NCBI GenBank assembly: GCA_963775695.1
Contig: CAVZJU010000006.1
Span: 83,174 to 147,173, forward strand
From: DATBLE01 sp963775695
GTDB lineage: Bacteria; Actinomycetota; Thermoleophilia; Gaiellales; Gaiellaceae
Direction: 5' to 3'
DNA: 64,000 bases
Under the pieces are notes generated by a model. That model was not told where the DNA came from and did not search any database. It saw nothing but the letters and a program-made list of their open reading frames with translations. The translations under genes were made by a program, and so were the position numbers. This document shows, in pieces, positions 16,491-23,921 of this stretch; the stretch's first letter is position 1; the number at the start of each line of letters is the position of its first letter.

Positions 16491-18013
16491 GCACATCCAG
16501 CGTTACCGGCGGCCAGACATTGGCCGCGTTGTACGCCAGGCCGGGGCAGCGGCAGCGCCCGGCGCTCATCTCGCCTGAAGACGGCAAGGTGATCAGCTGC
16601 GCGGCGCTGGAGCAGCACGTGCTCGAGCTCGCGGGCCGGCTTGCGTCGACCAGTGTCGAGAGGGGCGATCGGGTCGCGCTCGTGCTCCCCAATGGGCCTG
16701 AGCTCGTCCAGATCCTGCTCGCGATCACCGCGCTCGGTGCCGCTGCAGCGCCCTTGAATCCCGCCTATACGGTCGACGAGCACAGCTTCTACCTCGGCGA
16801 CCTGCAGCCGCGCGTCCTTGTCGTGCCGGAGGGCGAGATGCAGGCGGCCAGGCAGGCGGCGGGAAGCGAGATGGCGATCGTCGAGATCCTCATCACCGAG
16901 CAGGGAGCGCCCGGGCTGTCGGTCGACGGGCGCCCTGTCGTCGAGCAGCGGCCCTTCGACGCGGGCGGGGCGGACGACATCGCACTGCTCCTACACACGA
17001 GCGGGACGACCAGCCGTCCGAAGCAGGTGCCGTTGCTCCAGCGCAACCTGCTTGCTTCGGCACGCATGATCGCCGCCCACTACGCGCTCACTGCCGACGA
17101 CGTGTCCTTCGTTGCGATGCCGCTCTTCCACGTCCACGGGCTGGTCGCGTCCGTGCTCGGAGCGTTCGCCGGAGGCGGCTCGGCGATCGTCCCCCGGCGC
17201 TTCAGTGCGCAGCGCTTTTGGGGCCAGGCGCGCGCGCAGGGAGCGACCTGGTTCTCGGCCGGTCCGACGCTGCACCAGATGATTCTGGACAAGCAGGGAA
17301 GTGAGCCCGCGCCGGTAACGCTGCGGTTCACGCGTTCGTGCAGTTCGGCCATGTCGCCGGCCTTGATGCAGCGCCTCGAGGACGTGTACGGCGTGCCACT
17401 GCTCGAGGCCTACGGCATGACCGAGGCGAGCCACCAGATGGCCTCGAACCCGCTGCCGCCCGATCCCCGACACCCTGGGTCAGTGGGCGTCGCGACCGGG
17501 ACAGAGATCCGTGTAGTCGACAGCGGCGGCGCCGAGGTGACGGCGGGCACCGCGGGCGAGGTCGTCATCCGCGGGCCGGGGGTCACCCCCGGCTACCTAA
17601 ACAGCCCTGAGGCGAACGCCGAGTCGTTCCGCGACGGCTGGTTCCGAACCGGCGACCGAGGCGTAATCGAGGACGGCTACCTGTATCTGCAGGGTCGGAT
17701 CAAGGAAATGATCCTGCGCGGCGGCGAGAACATCTCCCCCTACGAGATCGAGGACGTGCTGCTCGCCCACCCTCTCGTCAAGGACGCCGTCTGCTACGCG
17801 CTGCCCGACGAGCTGTACGGCGAAGAAGTCGGAGCCGCCGTCGTCGCCGGCTGCGACGCCGACGAACGCGCGCTGCGAGACCACTGCCGCGAGCGGCTGG
17901 CTCCGTTCAAGGTGCCGAAGACGATCCGCATCGTCGAGAACATCCCGCGCACCGCCACCGGCAAGCTGCAGCGCCGCCGCGTCGCCGCCATGCTCGACGA
18001 GAGGCAGCAGTGA
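16487..18013 (+). CDS. AMP-forming acyl-CoA synthetase, oxalyl-CoA synthetase-like
   Basis: This 508-residue ANL-superfamily ligase has the P-loop LLLHTSGTTSRPKQVPL near residue 170, MPLFHVHGLVASVLGAF near 205, LEAYGMTEASHQMASNPLP near 305, the WFRTGDRG motif near 385, and the catalytic Lys in PRTATGKLQRR near the C-terminus. The TSGTTSRPK and EAYGMTEASHQMASNPLPP segments closely follow plant/fungal AAE3/Pcs60 oxalate-CoA ligases, so oxalate or a similar short acid is a fair guess. The TTG start overlaps the GGT stop (TTGA), and its own stop overlaps the next GTG. Confidence 0.87.
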   Translation: MSTSSVTGGQTLAALYARPGQRQRPALISPEDGKVISCAALEQHVLELAGRLASTSVERGDRVALVLPNGPELVQILLAITALGAAAAPLNPAYTVDEHSFYLGDLQPRVLVVPEGEMQAARQAAGSEMAIVEILITEQGAPGLSVDGRPVVEQRPFDAGGADDIALLLHTSGTTSRPKQVPLLQRNLLASARMIAAHYALTADDVSFVAMPLFHVHGLVASVLGAFAGGGSAIVPRRFSAQRFWGQARAQGATWFSAGPTLHQMILDKQGSEPAPVTLRFTRSCSSAMSPALMQRLEDVYGVPLLEAYGMTEASHQMASNPLPPDPRHPGSVGVATGTEIRVVDSGGAEVTAGTAGEVVIRGPGVTPGYLNSPEANAESFRDGWFRTGDRGVIEDGYLYLQGRIKEMILRGGENISPYEIEDVLLAHPLVKDAVCYALPDELYGEEVGAAVVAGCDADERALRDHCRERLAPFKVPKTIRIVENIPRTATGKLQRRRVAAMLDERQQ

Positions 18014-19002
18014 GACTTGCGGTCGTCGGGGCCGGTGCGATCGGTGCCTACGTCGGCGCTGCTCTTACCCGGGGCGGCAGTGACGTCACTCTGATCGCCC
18101 GCGGCCCTCACTTGCACGCCATGCAGGCGAACGGCGTCCAGGTGCTCAGCCCGCGGGGCAATTTTCACGTCCACCCTGCTGCCACCGACGACTTCGGCGC
18201 CATTGCCGACGCCGACACCGTCTTCCTCGGCCTCAAGGCCCACAGCCTCCCCGAGCTTGCTCCCCGCATCGGCGAGCATCTCCGGCCAGACGCGGCCGTG
18301 ATCCCCGCCCAGAACGGCATCCCCTGGTGGTACTTCCAGTCTCACCCGGGACCGCTCGCCGGCAAGCACCTCGAGAGCGTCGACCCCGGCGGGGTGATCG
18401 CCGCCTCGATCCCGCCCGAGTCCGTCGTCGGCTGCGTCGTCTACTGCTCGGCCGAGATCACCGAGCCCGGCGTGATCCGGCACGTCGAAGGAACACGCTT
18501 CACCATTGGCGAGCCAGACGGCACGGAGACCGAGCGCTGCCGTCGGATCTCCGAGGTCTTCACCGCCGGCGGGCTCAAGTGCCCGGTGGAGCGGCGCCTC
18601 CGAGACCAGATCTGGCTGAAGCTGATCGGCAACGTCGCCTTCAATCCCGTCAGCGCCCTCACCCGCGCGACGCTCGGAGAGCTCGGTGAGCTGCCGGCGA
18701 TGGTCGACCTCCTGCGGGCGATGTTCGACGAATGTGCCTCCGTCGCCGCCGCGCTCGACATCGAGTTCCCCGTCTCGCTCGAACGACGCCTTGAGGCAGG
18801 CTTCGGCGTCGGCGATCACAAAACCTCGATGCTCCAGGATCTTGAAGCCGGTAAACCGCTCGAGTTCGGCTGCATGACCGGCGCTGTCATCGAGCTCGCA
18901 GACGAGCTCGAGATACCTGTGCCACACACACGAACCATTCACGCCTGTGTCGAGCTTCTCGATCGCATTTCGAACGCGACGTCGCGGCAGCCTTCGTCGT
19001 AG
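18010..19002 (+). CDS. Ketopantoate reductase family oxidoreductase
   Basis: This 330-residue ApbA/PanE-fold protein has the NADP Rossmann motif LAVVGAGAIGAYVGAAL at residues 3-19, the hinge region with PAQNGIPWWYF near 100, and the C-terminal helical domain with LIGNVAFNPVSALT near 205 and HKTSMLQDLEAGKPLEFG near 275 (Lys, Ser and Asp of the family active site). It is the last gene of the four-gene plus-strand row. Pantothenate synthesis neighbours are absent, so it more likely reduces or oxidises a 2-keto/2-hydroxy acid made by this operon. Confidence 0.87.
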   Translation: MRLAVVGAGAIGAYVGAALTRGGSDVTLIARGPHLHAMQANGVQVLSPRGNFHVHPAATDDFGAIADADTVFLGLKAHSLPELAPRIGEHLRPDAAVIPAQNGIPWWYFQSHPGPLAGKHLESVDPGGVIAASIPPESVVGCVVYCSAEITEPGVIRHVEGTRFTIGEPDGTETERCRRISEVFTAGGLKCPVERRLRDQIWLKLIGNVAFNPVSALTRATLGELGELPAMVDLLRAMFDECASVAAALDIEFPVSLERRLEAGFGVGDHKTSMLQDLEAGKPLEFGCMTGAVIELADELEIPVPHTRTIHACVELLDRISNATSRQPSS

Positions 19003-19380
19003 CGGACGGAGCACTCGTCAGCCGCGTCAATGGTCGCGCGCACGAATCGCGAGATCGATGATCCTTGCGGGTGGGATGACCGCGCGCCGCACGGCCTTCT
19101 CCAACCTCGTTCCTGAACTGATCGAGCCGGGGGGAACCCCACTCGAGTTGTCGGAGACGCCCGTTATCTGATCTTGAAGTACGTCTTGGCTGCGCTCTCC
19201 CCGTTCGCGCACGCCTTGTCGACTCGGCACATTTCGTGTGCTCGGACCCATGCCTGGCTGTTGGCTGGGTCTGCGAATCCTGGCGAGCGGGATTGTTAGT
19301 CCCAGTGGACTCTCTATGAGCAGTGAGGGCAACTTGCGCGAGCAAGTTGCCCTCACTGGGGTCTGCGGCGGGCGTCGGGC
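19003..19380. other. Intergenic with coding relic and hairpin
   Basis: On the minus strand, about 19164-19288 reads as a plausible protein tail (ADPANSQAWVRAHEMC, ending AAKTYFKIR and a TAA at 19164) without a start codon; it may be the end of a lost gene. A very strong hairpin sits at 19321-19358. No intact gene is seen. Confidence 0.4.
19321..19358. terminator. 17-bp perfect hairpin after the anti-sigma-like gene
   Basis: CAGTGAGGGCAACTTGC and its exact complement flank the loop GCGA, 23 bases past the stop of the minus-strand gene at 19381. Read on the plus strand the loop is a GNRA tetraloop. No T-run follows on either side, so termination would be Rho-assisted or the element is a structured repeat. 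Confidence 0.5.
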
Positions 19381-20229
19381 CTACTTCTGCTTGGTCGGTG
19401 TGGCGGGCGTGCCTGTTTTGATCGAGGCCCTGGGATGTTGTGCGGTGATGTTGAGGAGGACTTCGTTCTCGGGAGTGATCGAGAGCTCCTCGTAGGTGAT
19501 CACCCGGGTGCGGACGACGCTTCCGTCTCGCTGCGGGTTGTCGAGATACACCGGTCGGTAATCGGTCCGGTCGAAGTATGCGACCACTCCGTTGGGAAGC
19601 TCGATCTTGTAGAGGGACTGGCCGTCGATCGTGACCGTTCCGGCGACCTGCGCCTTCCCGTGGGTGAGCCCGGCGCGAACGGTTTCGATCGGATCGATCA
19701 GCGTCGGTGAGGTGGAGTCCGGACGCTGGTAGATCGTGTTCGTGCCGGCGTCGTACTGGGAGAAGGTGGTGCCGTCGGCCGCGCTCTCGACCTGCTGGCC
19801 GCCCGCATTTCCTTTGGCATCGACTTGCTGGCCGGCGGCTCCTTTGATCAGCCGTATTGCGTAGGGCGGGTTCGTCTCTTGCCACCATTCGGCCGCGACC
19901 TGCGTCCCGTCGTGCTGCAGCCCGGCCTGCTTGACGTGAACGATGATGTTGGCCGGCGGGCTGATCGCCCGGACCACGTGCGCCAGGATCGCCGCGTTCG
20001 CAGAAGCGGGGCCGGATCCGCCCGTTCCGATCAGTGCGACAGCCGCTGCCGCAAGCGTTGCGGCCGTGATCGCGGCCGATCCGAGCAGGAGACGGGCGCG
20101 GCGGCGGATCTTCGGACGCTCCTGCAGTTGTTCGCCGAGTGTCGCGCGAATCGCAAGGCGTAGACGCTCGTCGTCGGCCTGCGGTTCGGCGAGCGTCTTC
20201 AGGTCGCGCTCGAGCTGGTCAGTCGTCAT
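19381..20229 (-). CDS. Membrane-anchored partner of ECF sigma factor (anti-sigma-like)
   Basis: This 282-residue protein has a cytosolic Arg/Glu-rich N-terminus of about 43 residues, one membrane helix at about 45-67 (LLLGSAAITAATLAAAAVALIG), and an extracellular domain of about 210 residues ending in Thr/Pro/Lys. The extracytoplasmic part (YKIELPNGVVAYFDRTDYRPVYLD) resembles lipoprotein-like carrier/sensor folds seen with ECF partners. No HxxxCxxC zinc anti-sigma motif is present. It overlaps the sigma gene by 11 bases, which strongly suggests co-translation and a regulatory pair. The signal sensed is unknown. Confidence 0.75.
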   Translation of the reverse strand: MTTDQLERDLKTLAEPQADDERLRLAIRATLGEQLQERPKIRRRARLLLGSAAITAATLAAAAVALIGTGGSGPASANAAILAHVVRAISPPANIIVHVKQAGLQHDGTQVAAEWWQETNPPYAIRLIKGAAGQQVDAKGNAGGQQVESAADGTTFSQYDAGTNTIYQRPDSTSPTLIDPIETVRAGLTHGKAQVAGTVTIDGQSLYKIELPNGVVAYFDRTDYRPVYLDNPQRDGSVVRTRVITYEELSITPENEVLLNITAQHPRASIKTGTPATPTKQK

Positions 20230-20788
20230 CGGGATACCTCCGTCGTAGCTGTTCGAGAATCCGGTGCATGCGAACGCGCACCGTTCCAGGCGTCGCGCCG
20301 AGGATCGCTCCGATCTCGTCGAAAGCGAGGGCGGCGCCGTAGCGCAGCCCGAGCAGGTGTTGCTGCTCCGGCGTGAGCAGACGGATCAGCGTGTGCAGCT
20401 CCGCCGCACGTTCGTACGCAAGAAACCGCTCCTCCACGTCCGGCTCTGAAGCGGTCGCCTCGTCGGGAAGCGCAACGGCGGCGGGTCTCCGCTGGACGTC
20501 CCGCACCGCGTTCCGCGCGATCTGGAACAACCAACCCGCAAAGGTGCCATCCCCCCGGAAGCGCCGAAGCTGCCCGAGCGCAGTGGTGAACACCGTGCTC
20601 GCGACGTCCTCGCAGGTCGACGCGTCACGAATCCGCAGCCGCACATAGCCAAGAACACGGTCGAAGTAGCGGTCGTACAACGCGAGAAACGCCTGCGGAT
20701 CCTCCCGCGCCGCCGCAACCAAGGCCGCGTCCGGATCGAACGTGCGCGTCGGCAACGCAGGCGCCTTGAGCAGCGCCCTCACCTCCAT
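20219..20788 (-). CDS. ECF-family RNA polymerase sigma factor
   Basis: A sigma-70 family protein of about 189 residues with region 2 (AFLALYDRYFDRVLGYVRLRI, then FRGDGTFAGWLFQIARNAVRDVQRR) and region 4 (LTPEQQHLLGLRYGAALAFDEIGAILGATPGTVRVRMHR). The ATG at 20788 is chosen; a GTG at 20806 is a possible alternative. The TTG at 20851 lies inside the promoter described next and can be excluded if that promoter is real. It is followed by the membrane partner with an 11-base overlap. Confidence 0.88.
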   Translation of the reverse strand: MEVRALLKAPALPTRTFDPDAALVAAAREDPQAFLALYDRYFDRVLGYVRLRIRDASTCEDVASTVFTTALGQLRRFRGDGTFAGWLFQIARNAVRDVQRRPAAVALPDEATASEPDVEERFLAYERAAELHTLIRLLTPEQQHLLGLRYGAALAFDEIGAILGATPGTVRVRMHRILEQLRRRYPDDD

Positions 20789-20834
20789 AGCAGGCTCATC
20801 TTCCACCGTCCTTTCTCGTTCCGTTTGACCCAGG

Positions 20835-20860
20835 GACGGGAAGCGCTGCAATCCGTTACA
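20835..20860 (-). promoter_or_regulatory. ECF-type promoter, likely autoregulatory
   Basis: The minus strand reads TGTAAC, 16 bases, CGTC, which fits the -35 AAC / -10 CGTC pattern of ECF sigma promoters. Transcription would start near 20828, about 40 bases before the sigma start codon. Confidence 0.6.
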
Positions 20861-20965
20861 CGCAGTCGTGAAGGTCCAAAGGAGATGTCGAGAGGATTCG
20901 CAACCGCTCCGACACGCGGTGGACTGGGCTGCCCGAGTGTTCGGGAATGATGCTCCTATGACGTG

Positions 20966-21875
20966 TCAAGCCATCAGCGGCTCCTGTTGCTGGAGCAATC
21001 GGTAGAGGTGGCGGGCGAGGTTGCGCTCGAGTAGGCGGACTGTTTCGCGGCTGCTCTTGCCCTCGGCGATGCGTCGCGCGATGTAGTCCTTGGTCGCCTG
21101 GTCGTGGTGGCGTCGGTGGAGGACGATCGTGTGCGGTGCGCGGTTGAGTTGGCGGTCGCCACCGCGGCTGAGCCGGTGGCGCGTGGTCTGTCCGCTCGAG
21201 GCCGGGACCGGCGCGACGCCGGCGAGGCGGGCGAAGCAGGCTTCGGAGCGGAGGCGGCCTCGGTGCGACCAGGCGACGATCACCTGCGCGGCGACGATCG
21301 GGCCGACTCCTGGCTCGTCGAGTAGTTGTGGTGCGAGTGCACGAACATGTCCGAGCAACTCGCGTTCGAGCTCGGCGGCTTCGGCGGTGGCCGCGTCGAT
21401 TCGGCGGGCGAGCGAGCGCAGCACGAGCTGCGTCGCGAGCTCGTCGGCGCTTGCCCTGCTCGAGCGGCGAAGCCGGCGACAGCGTTCGAGGAGCCGCTGT
21501 ACGGGTAGCCCGCGCAGTTCCTCACGCAGCCGTTCGGGAGCAGTCACGATCACGCTGCGCAGCTGTACGAGTGCTTCGCGACCGACGTCGACGGCGCTGC
21601 GGCGCGCGATCAGCAACAGGCGCAGCGCTTCACGCCGCTCTCCCGAGCGCGGCAGCGCGAGCGTCTCGCTGGCGAGTGCCGCTCGCGCCGTCCGAATCGC
21701 GTCGAGCGAGTCGTCTTTGCCGCGCAGCCTGCGCTCGCCTCGTGGCTGGCGGCTGATCTCGAGCACCGGCTCGCCGTGGCCACTGAGAAAGCGTGCGAGT
21801 CCGGCGCCGTAGTGTCCGACGCCCTCGACTGCCCAGACCCGCGTACCGTTTGCGTGCTGCTCGGCGAAGCCCTCG
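20966..21875 (-). pseudogene. IS110-family transposase remnant, 5' truncated
   Basis: The frame carries the end of the DEDD domain (WAVEGVGHYGAGLARFL, then GKDDSLDAIRTARAAL) and a complete C-terminal Transposase_20 domain (LLDEPGVGPIVAAQVIVAW, FARLAGVAPVPASSG, HRLSRGGDRQLNRA), ending at 20966. The first roughly 70 residues of a normal IS110 transposase, including the first catalytic Asp strand, are missing. The homology stops at about 21875, exactly where integrase sequence starts on the other strand, so the element is cut at that junction. It is probably inactive. Confidence 0.8.
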
Positions 21876-21878
21876 GTT

Positions 21879-22136
21879 GTGCTCCGCCGCCACCTCTATC
21901 CAGCGATGGCTCGTGCGGGCATCCCCCGCGTTGGGCCGACACAGGAGAAGCGGACCTTTCACAGCTTCCGGCACACCTTCGCCAAGCGTGCGCTCGAGAG
22001 CGGCGCCCAGATCACGTGGCTCTCCAGGCACCTCGGCCACTCGACGCTCAAAGTGACGACCGACATCTACGGGCACTGGGAACGAGCTGAGCGCAGACTC
22101 CAGGCCGCCAAGATGGAGGGGGCTTTTCCGGTCTGA
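21879..22136 (+). pseudogene. Tyrosine recombinase (integrase) C-terminal remnant
   Basis: About 85 residues remain of a phage-type integrase: HSFRHTFAKRALESG (catalytic HxxR), ITWLSRHLGHSTLKVT (LGH motif) and the Tyr nucleophile in TTDIYGHWE. The N-terminal DNA-binding and core domains and the first catalytic Arg are missing, replaced by the truncated IS110. It ends 80 bases from the 3' end of tRNA-Lys, the usual place for an integrase gene at an integration site, so it marks an old integrative element. Confidence 0.82.
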
Positions 22137-22216
22137 ACCCGTACTCCACTCGTACTCCGCTTCGGCTGACGGTCGTAGGGGCTTTGGAGAAACCATCCAT
22201 TACCAGGGATCTTGTA

Positions 22217-22289
22217 TGGGCCGGGCAGGGATCGAACCTGCGACCTTGGGATTAAAAGTCCCCTGCTCTACCAACTGAGCTACCGGCCC
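22217..22289 (-). tRNA. tRNA-Lys (anticodon TTT)
   Basis: This is a 73-base cloverleaf on the minus strand: acceptor GGGCCGG/CCGGCCC, D-arm GCTCAGTTGGTAGAGC, anticodon loop CTTTTAA, T-loop GGTTCGATCC, discriminator A. CCA is not encoded. The outermost anticodon-stem pair is mismatched. Its 3' end faces the integrase remnant. Confidence 0.95.
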
Positions 22290-22315
22290 AGGCCGTGCGA
22301 GTATAGAAACGGCCC

Positions 22316-22528
22316 ATGGATCAGGCTCGCGTCAGCCTGTTGCGCTGGCTCCGGCGGCAGCTGCGCCAGCCGCTTCCCACGCGCGAGCACCTCGAGGCCG
22401 CGGTGGCGAACGACGATCCGGTCGAGGCGCGGCGGCTGCTCGCCGGCGCGCCGTTCTCCGCCGCGCAGCGGCTGTACGTGGAGGACGTGCTCGACGCCTG
22501 GGAGCGCGAGAAGGCCGGGCGCGCCTAG
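22316..22528 (+). CDS. Small hypothetical protein
   Basis: This 70-residue helical, Arg/Glu/Leu-rich soluble protein begins 26 bases after tRNA-Lys. The segment DPVEARRLLAGAPFSAAQRLYVEDVLDAWE looks like a helical hairpin. No family is recognised. The start has no clear ribosome binding site. It overlaps the convergent small gene by 4 bases. Confidence 0.5.
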   Translation: MDQARVSLLRWLRRQLRQPLPTREHLEAAVANDDPVEARRLLAGAPFSAAQRLYVEDVLDAWEREKAGRA

Positions 22529-22752
22529 ACCGCGCGGCGCACGACCGACAGGCCCCACGCATCGCCGGAGGCAAACAGCTCGTCCGGATCGACGTCGTCG
22601 AGCCAGCCGATGAAGTGCTTCTCGGGCTCGTCGGCGGTCGAGCCGTAGACCGCCGGCCGCTCCTCGGGCCGCGGCGGCTGCGGCCGCTCGAGCCGTTCCA
22701 GCTCTGCTTCGCGCTCCTCGCTCGCGGGTCCTTCCATGTAGCCCCTGGGCAT
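22525..22752 (-). CDS. Small acidic hypothetical protein
   Basis: This 75-residue protein has a charged, Pro/Arg-rich N-terminus and a C-terminal half rich in Asp/Trp (KHFIGWLDDVDPDELFASGDAWG). That half looks conserved in style, but no family is recognised. It is convergent with the previous gene. Codon use is normal for the window. Confidence 0.5.
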   Translation of the reverse strand: MPRGYMEGPASEEREAELERLERPQPPRPEERPAVYGSTADEPEKHFIGWLDDVDPDELFASGDAWGLSVVRRAV

Positions 22753-22958
22753 CGAGAAACAGGGTATCCACGAAAGGTGTATCGACTCGTCCGGCGAAAC
22801 GGACGATCTGTTCGTCCGAAGCGCGGCGTAAGTTGCCGCGCGCAGGAATCAAACAGGGACAGAGACGTGTCCTCGATCGAAAAATCGGCCGTGGTGGTAA
22901 ATCGTGCTCTCGTTCTCCCGGCGCACGCACTGCGGAACCCCCCGGGAGGAGTATCTAG

Positions 22959-23840
22959 ATGCGGCAAGTAAAAGTGCTATTGGCCGGCGGAGTCGTGCTC
23001 GTCGCGGCTGTGCTGACCGGCGCGGCGTGGGCGGCTAATCCGCCCCCGACCAAGCCGTCGACCGAACCCGTCGTGAACGCGACGACGGTCAAGACCTGCG
23101 TCAATCTCAGCAGCGGCGGGGTCCGGGTCATAGGTGCAACGCCGACCCTCCACTGGAAGAAGGTCCCGAAGGTCTGCAAGAACGGTGAGCAGGAGCTCGA
23201 CTGGACCGTCGGCGGCGGCACGGGTCCGACCGGTCCGGCTGGCCCGACGGGTCCCGCCGGCGCAACCGGTGCTGATGGTGCTCAGGGGCCGACTGGTCCG
23301 ACGGGTGCCGATGGTGCTGCGGGTGCGACCGGTGCCGATGGCGCGATGGGTGCAACTGGTGCTGATGGTGCTCAGGGGCCGACTGGTCCGACGGGTGCCG
23401 ATGGTGCTGCGGGTGCGACCGGTGCCGATGGCGCGATGGGTGCAACTGGTGCTGATGGTGCTCAGGGGCCGACTGGTCCGCAGGGTCCGACAGGTGCCGA
23501 CGGTGCGAGTGGTGCAACGGGTGCCGACGGTGCGACCGGACCGACCGGCGTAATCGGGAGCTCGAGGGTGGCCGCCGGAACGGCGGCATCGCCCGCCGGC
23601 AACTCCAGCAACGGTGCGACGGCCACCTCGACGGCGACATGCATGGGCGGTGAGAAGCTGCTCGGTGGTGGTGCGACCCTTGTGCAGGGCAACAATGCCC
23701 AGGGGTTCCTCTTGCAGTCGTCTCCGAACGCCACGTCCGGCACCGCGACTGGTTGGACTGCGGTCGGCTACCAGTTCGCGAACAATGGCAGCAACGGGCA
23801 GCGCTGGTCCGTGACCGCCTACGCGGTCTGCGGAAGCTAG
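22959..23840 (+). CDS. Secreted collagen-like repeat protein
   Basis: This 293-residue protein has a signal peptide (MRQVKVLLAGGVVLVAAVLTGAAWA), then a 60-residue N-domain with two Cys (KTCVNLS, KVCKNG). An uninterrupted run of about 40 Gly-X-Y triplets follows (GPTGPTGADGA, GATGADGAM). The globular C-terminal domain of about 100 residues has Cys in TCMGGEKLLGG and the final YAVCGS. The GXY block predicts a trimeric triple helix at the cell surface. GGGAGGAG lies 7 bases before the ATG. The C-terminal domain probably acts as the trimerisation or binding head. A hairpin terminator follows. Confidence 0.85.
   Translation: MRQVKVLLAGGVVLVAAVLTGAAWAANPPPTKPSTEPVVNATTVKTCVNLSSGGVRVIGATPTLHWKKVPKVCKNGEQELDWTVGGGTGPTGPAGPTGPAGATGADGAQGPTGPTGADGAAGATGADGAMGATGADGAQGPTGPTGADGAAGATGADGAMGATGADGAQGPTGPQGPTGADGASGATGADGATGPTGVIGSSRVAAGTAASPAGNSSNGATATSTATCMGGEKLLGGGATLVQGNNAQGFLLQSSPNATSGTATGWTAVGYQFANNGSNGQRWSVTAYAVCGS
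23271..23480 (+). repeat. 90-bp tandem repeats in the collagen-like gene
   Basis: Near-identical 90-bp units start at 23271 and 23361, with a partial third copy from 23451. Each codes for 10 GXY triplets. Identity at the DNA level is almost complete, suggesting recent expansion. Confidence 0.9.
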
Positions 23841-23873
23841 GCGACTGCCGACGGGAACGTAGAAGGAGCGTGT

Positions 23874-23897
23874 GCGGGAGGCCTTCGGGCCTCCCGC
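23874..23897. terminator. Hairpin terminator between convergent genes
   Basis: GCGGGAGGCC, loop TTCG, GGCCTCCCGC: a 10-bp GC stem with a UUCG tetraloop, 33 bases after the collagen-like stop and 25 bases from the stop of the opposite gene. It can serve both strands. There is no T-run. Confidence 0.65.
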
Positions 23898-23921
23898 CGT
23901 CCTTCCAGGTTCGTTCGCCCG

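Noticed and set aside
23271..23480. CRISPR-like repeats
   Set aside because: These are in-frame coding repeats of a collagen-like protein without spacers.
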